In this document: piece by piece, positions 55,223 through 63,820 of the stretch
How the letters are laid out: each line of letters starts with the position of its first letter
Position numbering within the stretch: position 1 is the stretch's first letter
Assembly: GCF_009796825.1 (NCBI RefSeq)
Contig: NZ_CP047030.1
Span: 4,152,501 to 4,216,500 of the forward strand
Direction of reading: 5' to 3'
DNA length: 64,000 bases
Source: Algibacter sp. L3A6
GTDB taxonomy: Bacteria > Bacteroidota > Bacteroidia > Flavobacteriales > Flavobacteriaceae
Translations under genes and position numbers: made by a program
The notes under the pieces: generated by a model
What the model was told of the DNA's origin: nothing
Seen by the model: the letters and a program-made list of their open reading frames with translations, nothing else
Database searches by the model: none

Positions 55223-56671
55223 TTATTGTGTGTAAGGCACAGTGCCAGTTGCGTCTAAAGGATATCCCCATTTTTTTATATATTCCATTCCTGGAAGAAA
55301 ATCGTCTTCTGTTTCAACTAAGCGTTCTATTAGCTTTTTATCCAACTCTTTTTGTAACGAAGCATAGGCTACATTTCCAATTAAATTATTCATTTGATAC
55401 GGATCCTTCTCGTCATCAAATAACAACCAAGGACCGTCTAAGTCTTTCGCATAAGTGTATCTTTTAGTCTTAAGCGCTCTATACTCTTTACCTCCATGTT
55501 GCACTTTATTCCATTGTCCAAATGGCTGTACACAGGTTAACAAAGTAGACTCTCCAACGTTTTTTTCTTTGCCTTCCAAATAAGGTCTATAGTTAATACC
55601 TTCTACAGTGTCAGGAATTTTAACATCACACAAAGCTAAAATAGTTGGTAATATATCTTCCGAATTCATCAAAGCATCTTTTATTCCTGGAGCTATTTTT
55701 AATTTTTCAGGAATATAATATAACATAGGAACTCCAGCAGATTCGTTATAAGGTTGTTGTTTTTTATAGGCGCCATGAGATCCCAAAAGATCTCCATGAT
55801 CTGCGGTTACAACAATAATAGTATTATCTAGCTGGCTATTTTTCCTTAAATTTCGGACAACCTTTCCTATCATATCATCTAAGGCCGTAATATGTGCATA
55901 ATAACCAGCGAGATCCTCTCTTACTTTTTTCTTCATATTAACAGGAACATTTTCACGTAACTTAATATCGTCTGGGTTAAATAAATCTCTATATTCTTTG
56001 GGGGCTGAATGGTAAGGCGCGTGAGGCGTTCCATAAGAAAGTAACATTAAAAATGGGTTGTTAGCCAATTTTCTATCATTCATATAATTAATTGCAGCAT
56101 CAGTTTGTGCAAACGTGTCATAACCTTTCCAAATTTTTCTTTTAGGATCATCATTATCATAATATACAGATCCATTGTAATTGTGTGTACATTCATTTCC
56201 CATCCAAAATTGAAATCCTTGTCTTCTATTACCAGGCATTACATTTTGTAACCTTCCATGTCCGTCAATATGCCATTTACCCACAAAACCTGTACTATAT
56301 CCTTCCTTTGCTAAAATTTTTGCCATAGTTACCGCATTGGTATCTAATTGTACATCATTCATAAAAACACCATGTGTTAAAGGTCGCTGTCCTGTTAATA
56401 GAGATGCTTTAAAAGGAGAACATACAGGCATTCCTGATACCGCATTTTTAAAATTAACACTCATTGCCGCTAAACTATCCAAGGCTGGTGTTTTTACATT
56501 AGGATCCCCGGCATACCCTGTTGCTTGAGCCCTCCATTGGTCTGCCAAAATAATTAGAACATTGGGTTTAGATTCTTTTGTTACTTGAGTGGTATTCCCT
56601 TTTTTTAAGTTACAAGAAAGTAACATAGTAATGCCTATAACCAAAAGGCTTAGTTTCTTAAATGGTATCAT
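55223..56671 (-). CDS. S1-type sulfatase lipoprotein with CSPFK active-site variant
   Basis: A 482-residue sulfatase. ATG 56671 is chosen because it gives a lipoprotein signal (MIPFKKLSLLVIGITMLLSC, Cys20); a longer frame begins with TTG and overlaps the gene before it. VLIILADQWRAQA, FVGKWHIDGHG and VVTADHGDLLGSHG are intact. The formylglycine Cys is C84, in CSPFK: Lys88 stands where nearly all S1 sulfatases have Arg. That Arg is part of the recognition core of the maturing enzyme and lies in the active site, so this enzyme may mature poorly or be altered. It is the last gene of the GH106 operon. Confidence 0.92.
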   Translation of the reverse strand: MIPFKKLSLLVIGITMLLSCNLKKGNTTQVTKESKPNVLIILADQWRAQATGYAGDPNVKTPALDSLAAMSVNFKNAVSGMPVCSPFKASLLTGQRPLTHGVFMNDVQLDTNAVTMAKILAKEGYSTGFVGKWHIDGHGRLQNVMPGNRRQGFQFWMGNECTHNYNGSVYYDNDDPKRKIWKGYDTFAQTDAAINYMNDRKLANNPFLMLLSYGTPHAPYHSAPKEYRDLFNPDDIKLRENVPVNMKKKVREDLAGYYAHITALDDMIGKVVRNLRKNSQLDNTIIVVTADHGDLLGSHGAYKKQQPYNESAGVPMLYYIPEKLKIAPGIKDALMNSEDILPTILALCDVKIPDTVEGINYRPYLEGKEKNVGESTLLTCVQPFGQWNKVQHGGKEYRALKTKRYTYAKDLDGPWLLFDDEKDPYQMNNLIGNVAYASLQKELDKKLIERLVETEDDFLPGMEYIKKWGYPLDATGTVPYTQ

Positions 56672-56700
56672 GTATTTATATATTTTAATTAATCTACAAA

Positions 56701-57780
56701 TTATTCGGTAACTACATCCCAAACTTTTGAGCGTATGTCTACGCCTTTAGGTCCAGATACTGTTAAAACAACAATCCACTCTCCGGCTTTATCATAAAAG
56801 TGAGATGGACTTTTTTCAAAAGACTCTTTTCCATCTCCAAAATCCCAATGCCATGTTTCTATTACTCCAAATGATTCATCTTTAAACTGAATCCATCGTT
56901 CTTTTCTATCTAATTCTAGAAATGACCAATTTGCTTCTATTGGTTTTCTGTGATTTTCATCTAAAGGCATTAACCGAAAGAAATTCAAATAACTGGCATC
57001 ACGAATCATTTTGAGGTCGTCTGCCAAATGGATAAAGTCTCTAGATTTTTCGCCATCGTAATCAATAACACACCATGACAAACCAATGATTTCATTTTCT
57101 TCTAATTGACTTATTGTTGATTTATCAATTCCAGAAATGTCTGCATGATCAAAAGGTGTTATCCAAAACTCCATTTTAAGATTTCCTTTTTCGCCATGTT
57201 TAAAATTATAATCATAAGCAATATTAAAGTACGGAAAGTCTTTTAACCAAGGCGTATTTCCCCAAACCATAGCGGCATCTTTATTTTTAACGGGCGTAAA
57301 AACATGATAGTTTTGAGCATGTGCTCCATGACCTTTAAAATGTAATTTTTCAAAAGAAAAATGATCTAAATTCCCATTATCCTTTTTAATGAAAGGACCT
57401 CCAGATAAATCACCATCAACAACTACTTCAAAAATATCTTGTTGTAACCCTTTGTCATTAAAATCCCAAAAGTCATCATATGCTTCTACATAAAAATAAA
57501 GTCTATTGAGTCCGTTAACCCAAGCTACCTTTACCGTTATGTTATAATCTTTAGGATCTAAATTAGATTCCAATCCCTTTTGAGCCCCTTTCATATCTGC
57601 TAGACGGATAATATAAGAATTAGGAATTTGGTTCCATTCTAAAAAGCGACCATCAATACTAGGCATGTCTGCTTTTGGAAACTGATATATTTTATATTCC
57701 TTAGAACGTTGCCCGTAAAAACAAAAAGAGAATCCTAAAATAAACGTGATGCAAATTATATATGAAATTTTTATACTCAT
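56701..57780 (-). CDS. Secreted CBM9-like and PKD-domain protein
   Basis: A 359-residue exported protein (signal ends near CFYGQ). Residues about 35-265 resemble the CBM9/DOMON-like carbohydrate-binding sandwich (MPSIDGRFLEWNQIP, NRLYFYVEAYDDFWDF, QDIFEVVVDGDLSGG, LKMEFWITPFDHAD). Residues about 275-359 form a PKD domain (WHWDFGDGKESFEKSPSHFY). There is no T9SS domain and no catalytic motif that I can identify. It probably binds a glycan or acts with the neighbouring GH106 enzyme. It lies 32 bp after the preceding lipoprotein gene in the operon. Confidence 0.8.
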   Translation of the reverse strand: MSIKISYIICITFILGFSFCFYGQRSKEYKIYQFPKADMPSIDGRFLEWNQIPNSYIIRLADMKGAQKGLESNLDPKDYNITVKVAWVNGLNRLYFYVEAYDDFWDFNDKGLQQDIFEVVVDGDLSGGPFIKKDNGNLDHFSFEKLHFKGHGAHAQNYHVFTPVKNKDAAMVWGNTPWLKDFPYFNIAYDYNFKHGEKGNLKMEFWITPFDHADISGIDKSTISQLEENEIIGLSWCVIDYDGEKSRDFIHLADDLKMIRDASYLNFFRLMPLDENHRKPIEANWSFLELDRKERWIQFKDESFGVIETWHWDFGDGKESFEKSPSHFYDKAGEWIVVLTVSGPKGVDIRSKVWDVVTE

Positions 57781-57812
57781 TTAAAAAACAGTTTAAAGCT
57801 AAGTGCTAGACT

Positions 57813-58772
57813 CTATTTAAGTTTCGTATTTATTTTATAAATTTCAGAACGAATCTCGTCTAAATCCCCTACAACTAACCAATAATCGTATTCAAAAACA
57901 TCATTTTTCTTTAATTGTACAGATTTTAATGGTGCGATATAAGAGGTTTGACTATCTGTACTTTCAAAACCCGGAGCACCCGCCATTCCTGCTAAAAAAT
58001 TTGAAGATATTGGCGTATAGACACCCATACCCCATTTATTATCATCTACAAATGCCATCCAATGTTCTGTAACTTTATCTTCATTATAACGTCCCCAAAA
58101 ACCATCTTCTAGATGTTCTACTTCAGGATTATCAAGAGTATCGTTCGTAAATGGTGCTTCTCCAAAATAACTATATAAATTTTTAAGTGCCGAAATAGGA
58201 TATACTGCAGGAAGCTCTTGACTTCTTGCTCCCGTTTCTCCATAAATAGTGTCTGTACGGTGGCAGGTTAATTTATTATGTACTTTTATAACATTACCTT
58301 CTAAGATGCTCCATTGCTCCATTATGGCTTCTGCAGGTCTATTATTCATATCCCATAACATAGGAATACATTTTACGTATAATGTGTTCTCTGTTTTTGT
58401 AGCTACCAATATCTCCGCTCTATTTCCAAAAGAATCTCCTACTTGAATAGGATTCCACGTCCATGGCGACCAATTTGGATTTTGACCTTCCTTAACCCTA
58501 TTTAACATATTTCCTGCATAATAAGATTGCTGAATATAGCGCCCTTCGTCATGCACATTTACAATATTTCTTTCTTTTCCAGATTCCGAAATATAAAAAA
58601 TAGCCCCACCTCTGGTTAAATCTAATTTTAATTCTAAAATACCATTATCTATTCCAACTTCCTTTAAGTTTGTATCTACGATTGTTGCAACTGGTTTTTG
58701 TTTGTTTTTCTTGAAACCTTCACAACTTATTATAGTTAATAGAATTAACACTCCAACAATAAAATTTCTCAT
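57813..58772 (-). CDS. Lipoprotein of unknown family, probable beta-sandwich
   Basis: A 319-residue lipoprotein (MRNFIVGVLILLTIISCEG, Cys17). I do not recognise the family. The sequence is beta-rich, with GILELKLDLTRGGAIFYIS and GRYIQQSYYAGN near the front. These resemble the opening strands of galactose-mutarotase-like or polysaccharide-lyase-like beta-sandwiches. Other features are NWSPWTWNPIQ, HRTDTIYGETGARSQELPAVY and FGEAPFTNDT. It starts 6 bp after the GH106 stop, so the two are translationally close. A role in glycan processing is inferred from position only. Confidence 0.65.
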   Translation of the reverse strand: MRNFIVGVLILLTIISCEGFKKNKQKPVATIVDTNLKEVGIDNGILELKLDLTRGGAIFYISESGKERNIVNVHDEGRYIQQSYYAGNMLNRVKEGQNPNWSPWTWNPIQVGDSFGNRAEILVATKTENTLYVKCIPMLWDMNNRPAEAIMEQWSILEGNVIKVHNKLTCHRTDTIYGETGARSQELPAVYPISALKNLYSYFGEAPFTNDTLDNPEVEHLEDGFWGRYNEDKVTEHWMAFVDDNKWGMGVYTPISSNFLAGMAGAPGFESTDSQTSYIAPLKSVQLKKNDVFEYDYWLVVGDLDEIRSEIYKINTKLK

Positions 58773-58778
58773 GGCTAG

Positions 58779-61700
58779 CTATTTCTTTACTGTTTGAATA
58801 GTTACAGGCCCTAATAGTCCTGATGAAATCAATTCCTCTTCTTTTTTGGCACTATCAACAATAACCCAAGTAGTTCGCTCATCTTTATCTAATTCTCGGT
58901 CTCCCGTCAATCTGTTTCTCCACACATTAACCACTTCTATTTCTATAGTATTTTCGCCATTTTTAAGTGCAGAAGTTGCGTTTAATTTAAAAGGCGCAAT
59001 CCATGTAGTACCGATATCTTTTCCATTAATTTTTACAGATGCCATAACTCCAACTTTTCCTAAATCGATATATATATCTGTCATTTCTTCTTCTTTAGAA
59101 TACATAAAATTAGATGTATAAACAGCAGTACCTGAATAAAACTTTATTTTATCATTTTCACTATCAATCCAATCTGTTAATTTAGGAAGTTCTAAAACTT
59201 GTTTTGGTCCAATGTCTTTGTTTTTAAAATCAACCTTCCATGGATTATTTAATGTTTGAACGATATTGGTTTCAGGAAAATTACTTTCACTTTTTAATGT
59301 TTCACCCATGTTATTTGATGTACTAAAAACAACAAACCAACTTTGTAAAGCTTCCATTTTTATTGGTACTGCTGTACGGCCATTTAGTTCTTTAAAATCG
59401 GGTAAATCTTTAATTGTTCCATTAACGGCATCCCAAAGTTGAGGTTTCATCCCTTTTACTCTAAATGAAGGTGTAAACTCAATAGCTTTATCACTTTGAT
59501 TGGTTAAGAAATAAATTTCTATTCCTGGCATTGTTCGGTGTGTCCAAAGCACAGATGCTTGTCCATTTAAATCAACATCTTTATCAATATTTAATTTTGT
59601 AAGTGCCTCTTGTAATTCCAAACCATCAGCAATAGCCCCTTGCCCATACGTTTTTAATGCTTCGTCGCTAGATCCCCACATTTTATTGGCTATTTCTTTA
59701 ACTTTAATATCACTTTCTGGATAATTTTGTAAGCTTGGAGATTTTTTGGGTGCTTGTCCGTAAATTTTTCCTCCTTGGGCTACTAACGTTTCTATTTTCT
59801 CTAATAACTCTGGTCTCATGGTATCAAAAGGAGGTAAAACCATCAAACTATACGTCATACCATCAGGCAACATAAACTTACCATCTTTAACTGATAAATT
59901 ATCTAAAATAACTTCAGCATTAATATAATCATAAGAATACCCCTCTGGCAATTCAGGATTTCTAACGCCCGTCATTATAGGAGCATCTTCACCAATAAAA
60001 TAACACACATCTGCAGCATATTTACCCTGTTGTAGCATATGCTGTGATCTTCTCAAATAATCAAAATAAGCTTTCGATTTTTTAAACCAAGTATTATGGC
60101 GGTTAAATTCTGTACTAAACCAAGCATTAACACCTGGCACCCTATTATCATCTGGTTGATGAATATATAAATGCAATACAAAATGATTAATACCTTCGGT
60201 TAAAGACCAATCGCCTCGTTTTTTTAGCATTGCTGGATGCCTAACATATGAACGTTGTCCTGCTGTAAAAGCTTCAGCAGACACTCTGTTTTTCCCATAA
60301 ATGTGAGCAGCAGACGATGCCGACTTACATTCAATATCTCCTAAAGTGCCTTCATTCCAAAACTCGCCACTTACCAAATCCGACTGCCCTCCATACATTA
60401 AAAACTCTGAAGGAAATCCCCAATGTCCATAGTTTTCTAACCACAATTGCAAATTATCCTCATTACTTGACTCTCTAAGCCCACCTGTATATTCATAAGC
60501 TACGGCATCTGCAATAGAACGACGTAAATCCCATAAAAAACGTTCAGATTCTTCCACACTTCCTACAATTCTGCCTGTAAAAACAGGTAAGTATTTTATA
60601 GGGCTATAACCAAATTTGGCTTCAAATTTTTCAGCATAACCATCTGTCCAGTTTTGCGACCCCATTTCATAACTATCTGCAATAACATATTTAAAAGCAC
60701 TTTTGCTTTCCTCTGGAATGCGTTTTAAAAATTCTCCAATAAATTGTTTGTAATGAAATTGAGCCAAGGCTTTATTAGCTTTATCAACCTCATACCCTTT
60801 TCCTTGCGGTGCCGATGGTGAATTTTTTGTACCGGTTGGAGTCATCCCAAAACGCTGAATGGTCCACAAACCTGCAGGAGCCTCCCAATTAAGTTTTCCA
60901 TTAGCATCCATTTTATCGCTGATATTAATAACTGCGTTAGAACCCACTTTTAAAGCCGAATCTACAGATTCTTGCTGATTCCATTTATAACTATCCCAAG
61001 CCGGAAATGGTGTTGGGTGCATTTTTGCTAAACTTTTTCTAGCATAACTTTCTATTCCTGAAGCTTCTGAAATAGAAACCTCTGCTAGATCCCATTCACC
61101 TTTTTGCTGAGCAGGGTTCCCTTTTATTAATTGTTTAAACTTTATTTTAAAACTGTTAGATTTTATATTTGCTAAGCTTACCAATAAGGGTGCATATTTA
61201 TCTGCCCCCACATTTGGTGTTAGCTTTCTCCTGTCAACAGTAAATGCTTTAATCTTTTTATATTCACCATCCATTTCAGCAAAAATCTCCCCACTTAAAA
61301 ACATGTTTTTTCTACCAGGAATAATACGTAAACTATTAGCAGTTAACTCTTTTTCTGTAGTTAATTCTATTTCATAAGAATCAATATTATTTGAAAATCT
61401 TGCTACAGACACCTTATCGTTATCGATAAGGCTTTTTGCGTTTTTAATACTGGGCGTTACAACAATTTTAGTACTTTTCCGAGATGTACTATGCGATTCG
61501 TTATCTATTGATGGAAAAGCTAAAACATAAATATCTTGAAATTCTTTTTCAGGTTGTACCAAATCTAAATCTATAGTTTTACCGCCTTCAACTTTCACTT
61601 CAGAATACGTTACATAACGCATTGCCATTTCTGATGTTATCCAAGGCCCGCCAGATTGACTCCATCCTGGACAGTTAAATGCCCCTATGTCAACACCAAT

Positions 61701-62042
61701 ACGCTTCCCTTCATTTACGGCGTGTACCATATGGCTCCACCAATCTTCACTTAGCATAGGCACTTTACCATCTTTTTCATCAGGATTTATATTTCCTATT
61801 AAAGCGCCACCAATACCAGCAGCTTTCATAGCTTCTAAATCTTTGGTAATTCCATCTTTAGAAATATCATCACCAATCCAATACCAATAACACCATAATG
61901 TATTGTCTTCCGAAGGGGTAACAAATCCGGTTTTCAACTTCCCTAAATCGGGCTTTTTAACTTCACTCGGTGTTTCGCAACTATGGAATATAAATGCGGT
62001 TAAAACTATGATAATTTTAAAATTTTTCAATAGAAAATTCAT
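58779..62042 (-). CDS. GH106-family alpha-L-rhamnosidase
   Basis: A 1087-residue lipoprotein (IVLTAFIFHSCET, Cys22). The family start is clear: LWCYWYWIGDDISKDGITKD, LEAMKAAGIGGALIGNI, VDIGAFNCPGWSQSGGPWI. Later come the barrel segments DSYEMGSQNWTDGY, VSAEAFTAGQRSYVRHPAML and INHFVLHLYIHQP. The C-terminal part holds a GH2-type sugar-binding sandwich (DIYIDLGKVGVMASVKING, GTTWIAPFKLN). GH106 enzymes remove alpha-L-rhamnose from complex polysaccharides. It heads an operon with the unknown lipoprotein, the CBM9-like/PKD protein and a sulfatase, under a PUL promoter element. Confidence 0.92.
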   Translation of the reverse strand: MNFLLKNFKIIIVLTAFIFHSCETPSEVKKPDLGKLKTGFVTPSEDNTLWCYWYWIGDDISKDGITKDLEAMKAAGIGGALIGNINPDEKDGKVPMLSEDWWSHMVHAVNEGKRIGVDIGAFNCPGWSQSGGPWITSEMAMRYVTYSEVKVEGGKTIDLDLVQPEKEFQDIYVLAFPSIDNESHSTSRKSTKIVVTPSIKNAKSLIDNDKVSVARFSNNIDSYEIELTTEKELTANSLRIIPGRKNMFLSGEIFAEMDGEYKKIKAFTVDRRKLTPNVGADKYAPLLVSLANIKSNSFKIKFKQLIKGNPAQQKGEWDLAEVSISEASGIESYARKSLAKMHPTPFPAWDSYKWNQQESVDSALKVGSNAVINISDKMDANGKLNWEAPAGLWTIQRFGMTPTGTKNSPSAPQGKGYEVDKANKALAQFHYKQFIGEFLKRIPEESKSAFKYVIADSYEMGSQNWTDGYAEKFEAKFGYSPIKYLPVFTGRIVGSVEESERFLWDLRRSIADAVAYEYTGGLRESSNEDNLQLWLENYGHWGFPSEFLMYGGQSDLVSGEFWNEGTLGDIECKSASSAAHIYGKNRVSAEAFTAGQRSYVRHPAMLKKRGDWSLTEGINHFVLHLYIHQPDDNRVPGVNAWFSTEFNRHNTWFKKSKAYFDYLRRSQHMLQQGKYAADVCYFIGEDAPIMTGVRNPELPEGYSYDYINAEVILDNLSVKDGKFMLPDGMTYSLMVLPPFDTMRPELLEKIETLVAQGGKIYGQAPKKSPSLQNYPESDIKVKEIANKMWGSSDEALKTYGQGAIADGLELQEALTKLNIDKDVDLNGQASVLWTHRTMPGIEIYFLTNQSDKAIEFTPSFRVKGMKPQLWDAVNGTIKDLPDFKELNGRTAVPIKMEALQSWFVVFSTSNNMGETLKSESNFPETNIVQTLNNPWKVDFKNKDIGPKQVLELPKLTDWIDSENDKIKFYSGTAVYTSNFMYSKEEEMTDIYIDLGKVGVMASVKINGKDIGTTWIAPFKLNATSALKNGENTIEIEVVNVWRNRLTGDRELDKDERTTWVIVDSAKKEEELISSGLLGPVTIQTVKK

Positions 62043-62086
62043 ACGTGATACAACTTGTAATTATTAGACTCTTTAATAAGTTTGTG

Positions 62087-62131
62087 TAAATAAACACATA
62101 AATGTTATAAAATCTATCCTGCCCTTTACTG
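62087..62131 (-). promoter_or_regulatory. PUL promoter element for the GH106 operon
   Basis: On the minus strand: CAGT, then GCAGGATAG (10-bp spacing), 19 nt, then TTTATTTA, a weak -7 match. Confidence 0.58.
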
Positions 62132-62262
62132 CCTATCACTATTAGGCTAAGAAGATAAACTAGAGATTATACAAGTGTATTACCTTATTAAACATATTCC
62201 TTTTTTCACTAATTACTCAAAAGGAAAAACAAGTAGCTATAATTAGCTTAAACCATAAACGG

Positions 62263-62297
62263 CAGGATGCAAATAGACCTTCAAAAAGATATATTTG
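62263..62297 (+). promoter_or_regulatory. PUL promoter element for ITSNAGG member 3
   Basis: The plus strand reads GGCAGGATGC, 19 nt, then a perfect TATATTTG -7 box. No distal half-site is seen. Confidence 0.68.
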
Positions 62298-62338
62298 ACA
62301 TTATTTACAACTGTTATATTAAATTTTAAGCGCAATTA

Positions 62339-63613
62339 ATGCATACCTATAAACTCATTTTTTTAAGCGTACTATTTTTTACAATCTTACCCTCAACGCT
62401 AGTTTCACAAGAAAATCAGGGGTCACAAAAACCTTCTGAAACTTATGATATCATCTCAAAATCTAATCCTAGAATAACAACGCATCATTTAACATCTGGC
62501 ACATCTGGATTTCAAATAGGCATTACCTCAAATGCGGGCGGTATTATTAATGAAGTTGTACTCCCTGGTTTAGGCGATATTATGAGATTTGCATCAGACA
62601 TGTATGGTAGAGCCGGACAAGTAGCCATAAGAGATCGCGCTCACGGAGGCAGATATAATCCAACTCAGGCAGGTTTTAATGAAACCTTAGGTTCAAAATG
62701 TACTATAACCCAATCCTCAGATAAGAAAACACTAATAATAGACCCCAGGCCTTTAGCACTTTGGCACGGCGATGGTAAATACGACTTCACAAGATGGGAA
62801 AACATTGGAGATGATCCTTATAGAAAAGATGCTGGAAAAACAGATGAAGATGGTTTATATGAAGAATACTTACCCGGAAAACAATTAGATGAAGTTAAAA
62901 GCGAGTTTGATTATTATGGTACTTATGAAGATCTTTCAGGAAAACATGGCATTACAACCGCTATCATAAGGCATTACTACCAAATATCATTTATTCGTCC
63001 TCCAGGGCATTGTATTAATCAACATCGGGCTGGTACAAAATTATGGAAACCAATGCATCTTCAACAAGATATATCTGTTGATGCTCCTAAAGGTTTACAT
63101 GAAGGCACAGATAAGGACATGAATAACATGTTTGGTGTTTGGTCTCTAAGACACGATAGAAATAAATGGATTCCTAAGCATGTATATTATCGTAAAAATA
63201 ACGGGAAATGGAAATCAAAATTGGCAGATGGTATAGAAGATTGGTTTCCTAGTTGTGATAACACCGTATTTATTAGTGCCGATTCTGACAATCCATTAGA
63301 AGGAAAAGCTTTAGGTCTTTATCGCCCTAAAACAGAAATTAACAGAGAGGTTATCATTGGTATTAATGAAACAAATGGAAGTATTGTTTATACCGATAAA
63401 AGAGATAGTGATAATAGCATAACCTATAATCTCAAATGCGTTCCTAAAATGAGTAAATATGGTTTTATGAATACGAATAATGGTATGATTAATAGAACCC
63501 GATTGGATGCCAATATTTATGAAGCCTATAGAAATGAAGTTTATATTCTGTACGGAACGCCTAAAGAAATAATGGATGCTATTGCGCTTTTGGATGTTAT
63601 TTTGGGTATTTAA
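62339..63613 (+). CDS. Secreted protein of unknown family (ITSNAGG family), member 3
   Basis: A 424-residue exported protein (signal ends STLVSQ). It is a divergent third member of the family at 46397-48040 and 49822-51471. It shares FQIGITSNAGG, MYGRAGQ, IRDRAHGGRYNPTQAGFNE, LALWHGDGKYDFT, IIRHYYQI, LYRPKTEIN and YILYGTPKE. It lacks the T9SS domain, so it is likely periplasmic or released, while its relatives are on the surface. The residues kept in all three members (His and Arg in R.D.AH, Tyr and Asn in YNPTQAGFN, His-Tyr in RHYY) are the best candidates for a binding or catalytic site. Function unknown. Confidence 0.8.
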   Translation: MHTYKLIFLSVLFFTILPSTLVSQENQGSQKPSETYDIISKSNPRITTHHLTSGTSGFQIGITSNAGGIINEVVLPGLGDIMRFASDMYGRAGQVAIRDRAHGGRYNPTQAGFNETLGSKCTITQSSDKKTLIIDPRPLALWHGDGKYDFTRWENIGDDPYRKDAGKTDEDGLYEEYLPGKQLDEVKSEFDYYGTYEDLSGKHGITTAIIRHYYQISFIRPPGHCINQHRAGTKLWKPMHLQQDISVDAPKGLHEGTDKDMNNMFGVWSLRHDRNKWIPKHVYYRKNNGKWKSKLADGIEDWFPSCDNTVFISADSDNPLEGKALGLYRPKTEINREVIIGINETNGSIVYTDKRDSDNSITYNLKCVPKMSKYGFMNTNNGMINRTRLDANIYEAYRNEVYILYGTPKEIMDAIALLDVILGI

Positions 63614-63746
63614 TTTAAACTGAAAAAATATTTGAATACTAAAAAAATGATGATAAAATTAATAAATATCTTCATTTTTAGAAAAAACAACAAAACCAGA
63701 ATAGAAATATTACTCAAATTACACCTGGTTCAGCTTAAAGATAGCA

Positions 63747-63790
63747 CAGGAACGGCAGGATGCGAATTACATAGAGGAATTTTATATTTG
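63747..63790 (+). promoter_or_regulatory. PUL promoter element for the fasciclin-like lipoprotein
   Basis: The plus strand reads CAGG, then GGCAGGATGC (9-bp spacing), 19 nt, then a perfect TATATTTG. It is one of the two clearest -7 boxes of the set. Confidence 0.72.
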
Positions 63791-63820
63791 CTTCAACAAA
63801 TAAACTAAACCCTTGTAAAT

